Shown piece after piece: positions 17,135 to 26,111 of a stretch of 64,000 bases of DNA (position 1 is the stretch's first letter; every line of letters begins with the position of its first letter). Made by a program: the position numbers and the translations under genes. A model generated the notes under the pieces. It was given only the letters and a program-made list of their open reading frames with translations. It did no database searches and was not told the origin of the DNA. The stretch is from Haloactinopolyspora alba (GTDB taxonomy: Bacteria; Actinomycetota; Actinomycetes; Jiangellales; Jiangellaceae): the NCBI RefSeq assembly GCF_003014555.1, contig NZ_PYGE01000005.1, forward strand, positions 186,001-250,000, read 5' to 3'.

Positions 17135-18360
17135 GCCTGCCCACCTGCCGGCTCTGTGCGGCCGAGCTGACACGCACCTTCGTCGACCTGGGTATGTCGC
17201 CTCCGTGCGAGGCGATCCTGGACGCCGACCAGATCGACGGCGGCGAGACGTTCTATCCGCTGCACGTCCGAGTGTGCCCGTCCTGTCTGCTGGTGCAGCT
17301 GCCGGCTTACATTCCGGCCGAAGAGATCTTCAGCCATTACGCGTACTTCTCGTCGTACAGCGACTCGTGGGTGGCCCACGCGCGCACGTTCGTCGACCGT
17401 GCCGTGCAGCGGCGTGGTCTCGGTTCCGGCTCGTTCGTGGTGGAGGTGGCCAGCAACGACGGCTACCTGCTGCGGCACGTCCGCGACCGCGGTATCCGCT
17501 GTCTGGGCGTCGAACCGGCCGCGAACGTCGCGCAGGCGGCGCTGGACGACGGCATCGACACCGAGATCTGCTTCCTCGGCGAGGAGACCGGCGCCGGCAT
17601 CGCGGCGCGGCACGGCCGGGCCGACCTCGTCGTCGCCAACAACGTCTTCGCGCACGTGCCGGACATCGTCGACTTCGCCCGCGGGCTGCGCGCACTGCTG
17701 AGCGACGACGGCTGCGTCACCATCGAGATCCCGCACCTGCTGCGGCTGGTCGAGGGCCGCGAGTACGACACGATCTACCATGAGCACTACTCCTACCTCT
17801 CGCTGCTCACCACGGCGCGGGTACTCGCCGAAGCCGGGTTGACGGTCGTCGACGTGGACGAACTGCCCACGCACGGCGGGTCGCTGCGCACCTGGTCGGT
17901 GCCGGCCGAGTCGGCCGGCGAGCCCACCGCTGCGGTACGCAAGGTGCTGGACGACGAAGCCGCCGCCGGGTTGCACACGCTGGACGGCCACGCAGGGTTC
18001 GGCGCGGCGGTCGCCGAGGTCCGCAACGAGCTCGTCGAGTTCCTGATCGAATGCTCACGCAAAGGGGCCACGGTCGCGGGCTACGGCGCGCCGGGTAAGG
18101 GAAACACGCTGCTCAATCACTGCGGTGTCCGGCAGGACCTGCTGTCGTTCACGGTGGACCGCAACCCGTTCAAGCACGGCAAGTTCCTGCCGGGGACGCA
18201 CATCCCGGTGCATCCGGTGGAGCGTCTCGCCGAGGAACGGCCCGACTACGTGCTGATCCTGCCGTGGAACCTGCGGGCCGAGATCGCCGAGCAGCTGTCG
18301 TACGTCCGCGACTGGGGTGGGCGGCTCGTCGTGCCGCTGCCCGCACTGGACGTGTTCTGA
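17131..18360 (+). CDS. SAM-dependent C-methyltransferase of nucleotide sugars
   Basis: The 409-residue protein has the three-part architecture of NDP-sugar C-methyltransferases such as TylC3. An N-terminal zinc-binding domain carries CRLCAAEL and CPSC. The SAM-binding core ([11 protein letters not shown] near residue 110, then [13 protein letters not shown]) comes next. The C-terminal domain contains [16 protein letters not shown]. The conserved sugar-site motif [14 protein letters not shown] is present. It probably branches a keto-sugar made by its neighbours. Start ATG 17131 overlaps the epimerase stop. Confidence 0.88.
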   Translation: MSLPTCRLCAAELTRTFVDLGMSPPCEAILDADQIDGGETFYPLHVRVCPSCLLVQLPAYIPAEEIFSHYAYFSSYSDSWVAHARTFVDRAVQRRGLGSGSFVVEVASNDGYLLRHVRDRGIRCLGVEPAANVAQAALDDGIDTEICFLGEETGAGIAARHGRADLVVANNVFAHVPDIVDFARGLRALLSDDGCVTIEIPHLLRLVEGREYDTIYHEHYSYLSLLTTARVLAEAGLTVVDVDELPTHGGSLRTWSVPAESAGEPTAAVRKVLDDEAAAGLHTLDGHAGFGAAVAEVRNELVEFLIECSRKGATVAGYGAPGKGNTLLNHCGVRQDLLSFTVDRNPFKHGKFLPGTHIPVHPVERLAEERPDYVLILPWNLRAEIAEQLSYVRDWGGRLVVPLPALDVF

Positions 18361-18385
18361 GTTCGCGTCATCCGGGGGGATGAAG

Positions 18386-19201
18386 ATGAAGGTGGTGCTT
18401 TTCTGCGGAGGGTACGGGTTGCGGATGCGCAGCGGCCTCGACTCCGCGCCGAAACCGATGATGACGATCGGCGACCGTCCGGTGCTGTGGCACGTCATGC
18501 GTTACTACGCGCATTTCGGGCACCGGGAGTTCATCCTGTGCCTCGGCTACGGCGCCCAGTCGGTGAAGGACTATTTCCTCGACTATCGCGAAACCGCGTC
18601 CAACGATTTCGTGCTCACCGACGGGGGCCGCAACGTCGAATTGCTGGGTTCGGACATCGGTGACTGGCGGATCACTTTCGTCGACACCGGGATGGAGTCC
18701 GAGATCGGGGAGCGCCTGCGCCGGGTGCGCCACCATCTGGGCGACGACGACGTGTTCCTGGCGAACTACGGTGACGTCCTCACCGACGCCCCGCTGGACG
18801 GCGTCGTCGACCGGTTCCTGGCCACCGAGGCCGTTGGCAGCATGCTCGTCGTCAAGCCCCAGCACTCGTTCCACGTGGTCGACATGGACGCGGGGTCGAA
18901 CGTCACCGGCTTCCGGACCGCGGAGGACATGGGGGTGTGGATCAACGGCGGATTCTTCGTGCTCCGGCAGGGGATCTTCGACTATCTCGAGCCCGGCGAC
19001 GACCTGGTGATGAACGGCTGTGTCCGTGCCGCGAAGGACGGGCGGATGCTGGCGATCCGGCACGACGGCTTCTGGGCACCGATGGACACCTTGAAGGAGC
19101 GCACCCAGCTCGAAGTGCTGCACACCAGCGGCGCGGCGCCGTGGGAGCTCTGGCGAGCCGGTGCCGACGCGCCCGCGACTGCCGGGTCCGCGGGTCGATG
19201 A
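18386..19201 (+). CDS. Sugar-1-phosphate nucleotidyltransferase (RfbF-like)
   Basis: The 271-residue NTP transferase resembles glucose-1-phosphate cytidylyltransferase. VVLFCGGYGLRMRSG at the N-terminus is a variant of GGxGTR, with the Lys of SAPKPMMTIGDRPVLWHVM and FLANYGDVLTD as the metal-binding Asp. It activates a hexose-1-phosphate for the locus; CTP or another NTP cannot be decided. ATG 18386 is preferred because the G6 run (18374-18379) lies six bases ahead, while ATG 18380 abuts it. It overlaps the PIG-L gene by four bases. Confidence 0.85.
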   Translation: MKVVLFCGGYGLRMRSGLDSAPKPMMTIGDRPVLWHVMRYYAHFGHREFILCLGYGAQSVKDYFLDYRETASNDFVLTDGGRNVELLGSDIGDWRITFVDTGMESEIGERLRRVRHHLGDDDVFLANYGDVLTDAPLDGVVDRFLATEAVGSMLVVKPQHSFHVVDMDAGSNVTGFRTAEDMGVWINGGFFVLRQGIFDYLEPGDDLVMNGCVRAAKDGRMLAIRHDGFWAPMDTLKERTQLEVLHTSGAAPWELWRAGADAPATAGSAGR

Positions 19202-19836
19202 TCAGTCTGCTGCCGACCGCCGGCGAACTGGAGATCCTCTGCCTCGGTGCGCATCCTGACGACATCGAGATCGGGTGTGGAGCCACGTTGCTGACGCTCG
19301 CGGAGGCGCGGTCCGTGCGGGCGAACGCGCTCGTGTTGACCGGCGAGGGTGAGCGCCGCGACGAGGGGATGAAGGCGACCGGCGCGTTCCTGCCGGGAGC
19401 AGCGGTCGACGTCCGGGTCGTCGGGCTGCCGGACGGGCGGCTGCCGGCACACTGGGGCGAGGTGAAGGATGCTCTGGAAGCGGCCGGACGGGACATCCAG
19501 CCGGATGTCGTGTTCGCCCCCAGGGCGGACGACGCACACCAGGATCACCGGCTGCTCGCCGAACTCGTGCCGACGGTGTGGCGGGACGCGCTCGTGCTGG
19601 GCTATGAGATCCCGAAGTGGGACGGCGACTTGGGCACGGCGACGCATTACGTGCCGGTGAGCCCGGAGACCGCGCAGCGCAAGGTACGGCTGCTGGACGA
19701 GTGCTTCGGTTCGCAGACCGGGCGGGACTGGTGGGACGAGGAACTGTTCCTGGGCCTGTTGCGGTTGCGCGGTGTCGAGTGCCGTAGTCGTTACGCCGAG
19801 GCGTTCACGGTGTCGAAGGCCGTCCTGCGGTTCTGA
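19198..19836 (+). CDS. PIG-L family deacetylase
   Basis: The 212-residue zinc-dependent N-deacetylase of the LmbE/MshB type has the metal motif AHPDDIEIGCGATLL near residue 18 and HQDHRLLAELV near 115. It would remove an acetyl group from an N-acetyl sugar or a related small substrate. Coupled by ATGA to the nucleotidyltransferase, it makes a four-gene cassette (epimerase, methyltransferase, nucleotidyltransferase, deacetylase) seen in other glycan loci. After its stop lie about 100 bases with no gene. Confidence 0.88.
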   Translation: MISLLPTAGELEILCLGAHPDDIEIGCGATLLTLAEARSVRANALVLTGEGERRDEGMKATGAFLPGAAVDVRVVGLPDGRLPAHWGEVKDALEAAGRDIQPDVVFAPRADDAHQDHRLLAELVPTVWRDALVLGYEIPKWDGDLGTATHYVPVSPETAQRKVRLLDECFGSQTGRDWWDEELFLGLLRLRGVECRSRYAEAFTVSKAVLRF

Positions 19837-19937
19837 CGCGTGGCAGGCCCTGTGTGATCTCCTGCGCGGGCACTGTGCGGAGAACTGCGTGAGCACTGTG
19901 CGGCTGCTGGGCTTCAAGCCCCAGCACTCCAACACCG

Positions 19938-20885
19938 TTACTGCCGGAACCGTGCGGGCGTCGTGCCGAAGTGGGCGCGGAACGCGGCGTGGAACCCGAC
20001 TGCGGAGCGGTAGCCGACGCGGTCCGGTAGTGCGCCGAGCGGGAGGGGGGTCTCGGTCAGCAACCGGGCGGCCTCCTGCATGCGGCGGTTCGCCAGGTAG
20101 CGCGCCGGCGTGACGCCGACCAGGTCACGGAACGTCGCCGCGAAGGCGGACCGGGACATGTGTGCCTCGTACGCGAGCGTCTCGAGCGTCCACGCCTGTT
20201 CGAAGCGGGTGTGCACGGCCAGCAGCGACCGGGCGATTCCGGGATGGCGCAGCGCCTGTACGGCGGGTGCGTCGGAGCCGAGGTCGCTCAACGCGGCCCG
20301 CAGCGCCAGCACGAAGACGAGCTCGAACGCGCGCAGCGTCACCAGCGTCGAGCCCGGTGTCTCGAACTCGTCCCGGGAGGCCAGCTGGGCGAGCACGGTG
20401 GACAGCAGCGGTTCCCGAGCTTGCATCCGCTCGTCGACGAGCAGCACGTCCGGCAGGCTCCGGTAGATCACCGGGACGGCCGCGGCGTCGTAGTGCAGGC
20501 CGCCGCAGAGCAGCTCGGTGACCGGGCCGGTCCCGTCGAGTTCGACGACCCGCGTGCCGCCGGCCGGCCGGTCGGGAAGCACGAGCTCGAGCGGCATGAG
20601 CGCGCGTCCCGGCCGGTCCGCCAGTTCGTGCCCGGTGCCGTGCGGGAAGAGCGCGAGCTCGCCGGCGCGTATCCACGTCGGCTCGGTGGTTCCGGGAAGC
20701 GTCACGGCCAGCGCGCCGGAACGCACGTAATGCAGGATCGCGGACGATTCTCCCGCACCGCGGATGCCCCATGGCGCGGGCATGATCCACCAGCTGGCGA
20801 AGACACCGCGCAGGCGCAGCGGGGTCAGTAGGGCCGTCAGCAGATCGTCGTCGGCCTCGGCGGTGCTGTCGGTCACCGCGGTCAT
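19938..20885 (-). CDS. AraC family transcriptional regulator with cupin sensor
   Basis: The 315-residue protein has an N-terminal cupin-like domain of the AraC_binding/cupin_6 type (about residues 10-195). The C-terminal two-HTH AraC domain follows (about 215-312), with TLETLAYEAHMSRSAFAATF and ARYLANRRMQEAARLL. It is transcribed away from the NmrA-like gene with about 70 bases between, so it most likely regulates that gene and the following NTF2-like gene. The ATG at 20885 is chosen; upstream codons run into the divergent gene. Confidence 0.9.
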   Translation of the reverse strand: MTAVTDSTAEADDDLLTALLTPLRLRGVFASWWIMPAPWGIRGAGESSAILHYVRSGALAVTLPGTTEPTWIRAGELALFPHGTGHELADRPGRALMPLELVLPDRPAGGTRVVELDGTGPVTELLCGGLHYDAAAVPVIYRSLPDVLLVDERMQAREPLLSTVLAQLASRDEFETPGSTLVTLRAFELVFVLALRAALSDLGSDAPAVQALRHPGIARSLLAVHTRFEQAWTLETLAYEAHMSRSAFAATFRDLVGVTPARYLANRRMQEAARLLTETPLPLGALPDRVGYRSAVGFHAAFRAHFGTTPARFRQ

Positions 20886-20954
20886 GGACGGATCCTTATT
20901 CTCCGAGGACTTCTGTTCATGGATCGTACAACCGCGCGGCAACAGGCTGGTCTC

Positions 20955-21854
20955 ATGACACATCGAGCGAGAGAGCTGAACGGGACGTACCTGGTGATCG
21001 GTGCTGCCGGTGCCCAAGGAGGCGCGGTGGCGCGGGCGCTGACCCGTCGTGGCGCGCGGGTCCGCGGATTCGGACGTCGACGAGATCCCGCCGCGGCGGG
21101 AACCGAACGGATGAGCGGGGACCTCGCCGACCCGGATGCGCTGCGGGCCGCGTTCAACGGCGTGACGCACGTGTCCGTGACGCTGCCGCTGTCCGCCGAT
21201 GCCGAACGCGCGGACGAGTGGGTGAGCCGCGTCGCCGCGGCCGCGACCGACGCGCGCGTGGAACGGCTGGTGTTCAACGGGTCGAACCGCGTGCCGGCGG
21301 CGCCGACGGACGTGGAGATCTTCGAGTCTCGCCGCCGTGCCGCCGCGACACTGCTCGGGTGCGGCGTACCGACAGTGGTGCTGCGACCCCCGGTGTACCT
21401 GGAGAATCTGCTGATGCCGGGGATGTACGAGCCGGGCACGGAGGGCGCCACGCTGGCGTATCCGCTGGCGGCGGACCGCAGGGTGGCCTGGCTCAGCCAC
21501 GACGACCTCGCGGCGCTCACGGTGGCGGCGTTCTCGGACGACGCCCTGGTCGGCCGGGCGGTCGACGTGGGCGGTGCGGACGTGATCACCGGGCCGGAAC
21601 TGGCCGCGGCGTTCGCGTCCGTCCTCGGCTCGGCTGTCACCTACCGGGCCCTGCCTGTCGACGTGTTCGAGCGGGGCATGGCCGCCGCGATGGGCCCGGC
21701 AGCAGCGGGCAGGGTGGCGCAGACGTATCGATGGCTGAACACGCCGGAGGGCGCGGGACTCTACGACGGGTCGGCCGGCGGCGTCGAGGAGACGTTCGGC
21801 GTGCCGTTGACGCCGCTGCGCGACTGGATCGCGAAGCAGCCATGGAGGCAGTGA
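20955..21854 (+). CDS. NmrA-like NAD(P)-binding protein
   Basis: The 299-residue atypical SDR has the glycine-rich motif VIGAAGAQGGAVARAL and RRRDPAAAG as the cofactor-binding basic patch. FNGSNRVPAAP and LRPPVYLENLLMPGM follow, as in the NmrA/HSCARG and quinone-reductase-like group. It may be a redox-sensing or small-molecule reductase; the substrate is unknown. An ATG at 20919 would add 12 residues. The cassette (AraC, NmrA, NTF2) interrupts the polysaccharide locus and is probably unrelated to it. Confidence 0.82.
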   Translation: MTHRARELNGTYLVIGAAGAQGGAVARALTRRGARVRGFGRRRDPAAAGTERMSGDLADPDALRAAFNGVTHVSVTLPLSADAERADEWVSRVAAAATDARVERLVFNGSNRVPAAPTDVEIFESRRRAAATLLGCGVPTVVLRPPVYLENLLMPGMYEPGTEGATLAYPLAADRRVAWLSHDDLAALTVAAFSDDALVGRAVDVGGADVITGPELAAAFASVLGSAVTYRALPVDVFERGMAAAMGPAAAGRVAQTYRWLNTPEGAGLYDGSAGGVEETFGVPLTPLRDWIAKQPWRQ

Positions 21855-22252
21855 TGAGCGAGGCCGAGAACGAGATCGTCGAGCAGCACCGGCTGATCGA
21901 GGCGTTGCTCCGCGGCGAGGCCACCGAGGAATCGCTGGCTGCCTTCGCCGGCGTGCTGACCCCGCGGTTCGAGATCTGGATGCCGGACGGCGAGGTCGGG
22001 CGCCGTGCCGACGTCGTCGACGGGATCGCTCGTTCCGCCGGCTCGGACCCGGGACTGCGGATCACGATCGACGCCGTCCGGGTGGTGGCCGCCGACATCG
22101 CGACCGTCGTCGCCACTTACGACGAGCACCACGCCAGGCCGGACGGGGCGACGTCCAGGCGCAGCACCGCCGTCTTCGTCCGCGACCCGGACGCGCGTCA
22201 CGGGCTGCTCTGGGAGCACCTGCACGAGACGTGGCGGCCCGATCCCGCGTGA
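21854..22252 (+). CDS. SnoaL/NTF2-like protein
   Basis: The 132-residue protein has the NTF2-like alpha+beta cone fold, with helices in the first 35 residues, then ITIDAVRVVAADIATVVATY and LLWEHLHETWRP as core strands. Relatives are isomerases, cyclases or small-ligand binders; no function can be assigned. The ATG overlaps the NmrA stop by one base (TGATG), and GGAGG at 21844-21848 supports this start. It ends at a perfect hairpin. Confidence 0.72.
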   Translation: MSEAENEIVEQHRLIEALLRGEATEESLAAFAGVLTPRFEIWMPDGEVGRRADVVDGIARSAGSDPGLRITIDAVRVVAADIATVVATYDEHHARPDGATSRRSTAVFVRDPDARHGLLWEHLHETWRPDPA

Positions 22253-22256
22253 TCCG

Positions 22257-22312
22257 CGTGATGGGGGCGTGGTTACTGGTGCTATCACGCCAGTAACCAC
22301 GCCCCCATCACG
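22257..22312. terminator. Perfect 23-bp inverted repeat between convergent genes
   Basis: The left arm 22257-22279 and right arm 22290-22312 are exact reverse complements over 23 bases around the ten-base loop TGCTATCACG. The arms read CGTGATGGGGGCG and onward. It lies between the convergent NTF2-like and Wzy-like genes and overlaps the Wzy stop codon. A bidirectional terminator is the simplest role, but the perfection and length are unusual. Confidence 0.8.
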
Positions 22313-23813
22313 TCGGAGACGTCTGTTGTCCGCCCGGTTTGCTCGTTCTGTCGGCCATCAATGGTGTGGCGACGAAACGGTCGTCCGGCCCGGCGACCTG
22401 AAGCACACGCTCGTGACCGGACTCGTGGTCGAGGCGCCACAGCGCTCCGATCGCGCCGGCGGCGACGAAGACCACGCCGACGAACGTCGCGAACGACAGC
22501 GAGTCGAACGTCGCGCTGGCCAGCAGCCCGACCGGGAAGATCACCGCGAGCGCCTGTGCGAGATGGCGGGTTTCCTGGTCGGCGCCGCGTAGCCGGATGT
22601 TGCGCGCCACGAAGTAGGGGACCATGAAGAACAGGACCAGACCGACGAGGCCAACGACGCCGCCGGCCAGGAGTGTCATGTACAGCTGGTTGTCCAGCAG
22701 GATGTAACGGTCGGGGAGGACGGTCCCGGCGCCGCGCCCGATGATCGGATTCTGCTCCCACAGGTTCAGTACGTACTCCGTGTCGGCCAACCGGTTCTGG
22801 ATGCTCGGGTCGTTCTCGGCGTTGGTGAACAGGGCACGGATCGTTCCGAGGACGCCCGGCTGTACGACGGTGAACGCGGTGGCGGCACCCAGCCCGATCA
22901 TCGCGCCGTTGAACTTCTGCCGCCATGGCCACACCGTGGCCAGCAGGAACATACCGACGGCCACCGCGAGAGTGGCCGAGCGCGACAGCGAGAACGGGAT
23001 GGCGGCGGCGATGAGCCCGGCGGCTGTCCACCACGTCCACCGCTGCTTGACCGACGAGGCGAACAGCCCGTAGTGCAACGCCAACGGCAGCACCATCGAC
23101 AACACCACACCGAACTCGATGTAGTGCGTGGCAGTGGACGCGACCCGGGCGAAGCCCGGTCCGCCGCGTTCGCCGATGTCGATGAGCTCGGCGTTGTTCT
23201 GCAGTCCGGGCAGGCGGAGGTACTGAGTGAGGTCGGCGACGCCCAGGAACTGCAGGACGCCGATGAACGCCATCACGCTGGCAAGAGCCACGAGGGTGCG
23301 TAGCAGGTTGTCCAGTCGGCGACGGTCGGGTACTCCATCGGCTGTGGCCAGCGTGACGCCGACCATCGCCACCACGAAGATCAGCCACCGGTCGGCGGCG
23401 CTGGCTTCGATTCCCGGCAATCCCCGGTCGTAGCCGACGGCGTAGCCGAACAGTTGCACCGCCAGATAGCCGAGCACGACCCAGCGGATCGGCTGGACCG
23501 CCGACGGCAGCTGGTTGCGGCGTGTGAACGACACCAGCCACAGGAACATCAGCAAGATGCCGACCGCCACCGACGGGCGTCCCACGGCGCCCATCCCTCC
23601 GATGACCAAGCGTGCCGGGATGAGGAACTGGAGCGCGAGAAACACGACGAGCAGCGCCGTCGTGCTGGGGCGCATCACACGCAGCAACGCGGGTTGCCAG
23701 CCGGATGACCCGGGACCCGGAGTGTCGGGCGGGCGCAGCAGTGCCGGCTGCCAGGAAGCTGCTCGCCGGGCACGCCTGGTCCCGCTCGACGACGCTGCCT
23801 GCGAGCCGCTCAT
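22308..23813 (-). CDS. O-antigen ligase/polymerase-like membrane protein (Wzy type)
   Basis: The 501-residue protein has about ten to twelve hydrophobic segments from residue 48 to about 450. The large periplasmic-type loop typical of Wzy_C proteins lies near residues 345-385 and contains NRLADTEYVLNLWEQNPIIG with RGAGT. It probably polymerises or ligates lipid-linked repeat units outside the membrane. Its N-terminal cytoplasmic tail holds two copies of WQPALLR (near residues 21 and 38). The C-terminal tail is polar. ATGA overlap with the upstream Wzz-like gene shows one operon. Confidence 0.85.
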   Translation of the reverse strand: MSGSQAASSSGTRRARRAASWQPALLRPPDTPGPGSSGWQPALLRVMRPSTTALLVVFLALQFLIPARLVIGGMGAVGRPSVAVGILLMFLWLVSFTRRNQLPSAVQPIRWVVLGYLAVQLFGYAVGYDRGLPGIEASAADRWLIFVVAMVGVTLATADGVPDRRRLDNLLRTLVALASVMAFIGVLQFLGVADLTQYLRLPGLQNNAELIDIGERGGPGFARVASTATHYIEFGVVLSMVLPLALHYGLFASSVKQRWTWWTAAGLIAAAIPFSLSRSATLAVAVGMFLLATVWPWRQKFNGAMIGLGAATAFTVVQPGVLGTIRALFTNAENDPSIQNRLADTEYVLNLWEQNPIIGRGAGTVLPDRYILLDNQLYMTLLAGGVVGLVGLVLFFMVPYFVARNIRLRGADQETRHLAQALAVIFPVGLLASATFDSLSFATFVGVVFVAAGAIGALWRLDHESGHERVLQVAGPDDRFVATPLMADRTSKPGGQQTSPT

Positions 23814-24679
23814 GAACGGCGGCTGACCTCGTACCCCGCCTGATCCGCATGTTCGGCGTCGCTCGGTTCAGGCGCACCGTCGGCCGGCGGTTCGTTCGGG
23901 TCCGTCGTCCTCGACACATGGACGATGCCCCGGCCAGGCGCGGCGGACTGGTGGTGACCGGGTGTGCGCGACGGCGCAGCCAAGTCCGTGGGCGAGATCA
24001 CCCCGTCCCACGGAGCGGCTCTGGTGGACGACACCCCGTCCCATGGCGCGGCGCTCGTCGTCGTGGCAGCGCGCGACCGAGTTCGGTTGGACCGGAATCG
24101 GCGAACCAAACCAACGATGTCGTCGAACAGGACCGCCACCAGCAGTGAGAGTCCGGCTCCGAGCACGCCGACGACCGCCTGGACGCGGGTCTTGCCAGTC
24201 TGCACGGTGCTGACGACTGCCGGTGGCTCGAGTACCGCCAGTGAGTACCGAGCAGCTTCGTTCAGGCCAGCTTCTGTCTGCCGGGTGGCCAATTCTTGCC
24301 GCGCGAGTTCGAGAACAGCGGCACCGGTGCGCTCGGCGATCTCGGGGTCGTCCGCGCGGCTGGCGATCTGGAAGAGAGCGCTGCGAGACTCGGCGCCGAT
24401 CTCGTAGGCCGCGTCCAGGCCTTGCTGCTGGATTGCGCGGCGGCTTTCGGCGCTGTCCAGGACGATGCCGAGGGCGGCGTTCGCGGAGTCGAGCTCACCG
24501 TACGGGTTCGGGACGGCGGCTTCGACCCGGGCGGGGGTGATCATGGCCGACGTGTGGGCCTCGTATTCGGGGGCGACGCCGTTGCCCGCGGTGATGACGG
24601 CAACGCCGGTCAGGGCCAGCAGGGGCAGCAGCACGTACCACCGCCGCAACGCGGCCACGGTGATACGCCACACGTCCAT
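23810..24679 (-). CDS. Wzz-like chain-length / capsule tether protein
   Basis: The 289-residue protein has one membrane span at residues 14-34 (RRWYVLLPLLALTGVAV) and a second near 170-190. The extracytoplasmic part between them starts with YEAHTSAMITP, as in Wzz/CpsC proteins. After the second span comes a long polar, probably cytoplasmic tail with two AAPWDGV copies (near residues 213 and 223). There is no kinase domain. It is expected to set polysaccharide chain length with the adjacent polymerase. The start follows CCGGGGGGAGG. Confidence 0.78.
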   Translation of the reverse strand: MDVWRITVAALRRWYVLLPLLALTGVAVITAGNGVAPEYEAHTSAMITPARVEAAVPNPYGELDSANAALGIVLDSAESRRAIQQQGLDAAYEIGAESRSALFQIASRADDPEIAERTGAAVLELARQELATRQTEAGLNEAARYSLAVLEPPAVVSTVQTGKTRVQAVVGVLGAGLSLLVAVLFDDIVGLVRRFRSNRTRSRAATTTSAAPWDGVSSTRAAPWDGVISPTDLAAPSRTPGHHQSAAPGRGIVHVSRTTDPNEPPADGAPEPSDAEHADQAGYEVSRRS

Positions 24680-24793
24680 TCGGCCTCCCCCCGGAGAACA
24701 GGCGCGCCGACGGGCGCTCACCTGCGTAGCACTGATGGTAGATGTTTCCGGCTTATCCGGCTAGCGGGGGTCGCGGGGAATCGTGCGATAGGT

Positions 24794-24809
24794 CATACTT
24801 ACCCGCGTG
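24794..24809 (+). promoter_or_regulatory. -10 element seven bases before a GTG start (leaderless)
   Basis: CATACT (24794-24799) is followed by seven bases and then the GTG of the pyruvyl transferase gene. That spacing would put transcription initiation at the start codon. The same geometry is seen at 42872 and 43973. Confidence 0.5.
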
Positions 24810-26111
24810 GGGGGACTTCGGCTTTGCCTGGCCGGAGCGTCGATCGGCAACGGCAACCGTGGTGTGGAAGCGCTCGGTCGCTCGGTGCTCGATGTCGTCG
24901 ACGCGACTGCGCCGGGATCAACGGTGACCGCGTTCGACGACGGCTGGGGCGTGCGCCCGGATGCATCGGGCCGGTACGCGTCGACCGAGGTCGAGTTCGC
25001 CGGCGTGCGCATGTCGCGGCGCTGGTATCGGCCCGAGAGCTGGGCACAGGTGCGTGCGGCGCAGTCGGTGGGGACGCGGTTGCTGCGCGGCCGCGGCAAC
25101 CCGGTGGCCGCCAGGATCGGCCGCGCCGACGCGGTGCTCGACGTCAGCGGTGGCGACAGCTTCACCGACATGTACGGACCGACCCGGTTGCGGTCCGTCT
25201 CGGCGCCGAAGCGCGCGGCGATCCGCGCCGGGCGGACACTCGTTCTGCTGCCACAGACCTACGGTCCTTTCGACACGTCCGAGGGGCACGCCCTGGCGGC
25301 GCGGCTGGTGCGTTCGGCGCGGCTGGCGTACGCACGTGACCTGGACAGTCACCAGCGGCTGCTCGAGCTCGCCGGGCCGGACGCCGACACCTCGCGGCTG
25401 CGCGACGGTGTCGACGTGGCGTTCGCGCTGCGACCGCGTCGCCCGGCGGGCAGCGTGGCGGACAAGGTCGAAGCCGTGGCTGCGGACGGTGTGCTGGCCG
25501 GTGTGAACATCAGCGGGCTGCTGCGTGGCGCGCATGCCGTCGAGCGGTTCGGACTGGCCGGCGACTATGTCGGCACGATGTCGGCGTTGCTCGAAGAGCT
25601 GGTCGACGCCGGAGCGCACGTGCTGGCCGTGCCGCACGTGCACGTTCCGGGAGGTGGCGGCGAGAGTGACGTCGCCGCCATCGGGCAAGCGCTGGACCAG
25701 TTGCCCGACACGGCCCGCTCCCGCGTCACGGTGCTGCCGCCGGAGCTCGACGCCGCAGAGCTCAAATGGTGCATCGCGCAGTGCGCCTGGTTCGCGGGCA
25801 GCCGGATGCACTCCACGATCGGTGCTCTGTCGTCGCGGGTGCCGGCGTTCGGCTACGCCTACAGCGACAAGACGCGCGGGGTGTTCGACACCTGTGGCGC
25901 CGCCGACCAGGTACTGGAAGCGCGCCGGTGCGCAGGTCCCGCAGCGGTCGAGGCGATGGTCACGTCGTTCCACGACCGCGAGTCGATCAGGCGCGAGCTC
26001 GCCGTGCGCGTGCCGCCGGTGGTCGACCGGTCACGGGACCAGCTGACCGAGCTCCTTTCCGACGTCCGCCGCTGGCGCGACGGCGCGGACGAGTGGGAAG
26101 CGATCGCATGA
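24807..26111 (+). CDS. Polysaccharide pyruvyl transferase family protein
   Basis: The 434-residue protein of the CsaB/WcaK family would add a pyruvyl ketal from PEP to a glycan sugar. Seen are the N-terminal GASIGNGNRGVEAL, VLDVSGGDSFTDMYG, TLVLLPQTYGPF, and the C-terminal CAWFAGSRMHSTIGALS with PAFGYAYSDK. Pyruvylation gives surface glycans negative charge and can anchor SLH proteins. The start GTG carries a G6 run in codons 1-3 and looks leaderless. The FrhB-like gene overlaps by four bases. Confidence 0.88.
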   Translation: MGGLRLCLAGASIGNGNRGVEALGRSVLDVVDATAPGSTVTAFDDGWGVRPDASGRYASTEVEFAGVRMSRRWYRPESWAQVRAAQSVGTRLLRGRGNPVAARIGRADAVLDVSGGDSFTDMYGPTRLRSVSAPKRAAIRAGRTLVLLPQTYGPFDTSEGHALAARLVRSARLAYARDLDSHQRLLELAGPDADTSRLRDGVDVAFALRPRRPAGSVADKVEAVAADGVLAGVNISGLLRGAHAVERFGLAGDYVGTMSALLEELVDAGAHVLAVPHVHVPGGGGESDVAAIGQALDQLPDTARSRVTVLPPELDAAELKWCIAQCAWFAGSRMHSTIGALSSRVPAFGYAYSDKTRGVFDTCGAADQVLEARRCAGPAAVEAMVTSFHDRESIRRELAVRVPPVVDRSRDQLTELLSDVRRWRDGADEWEAIA

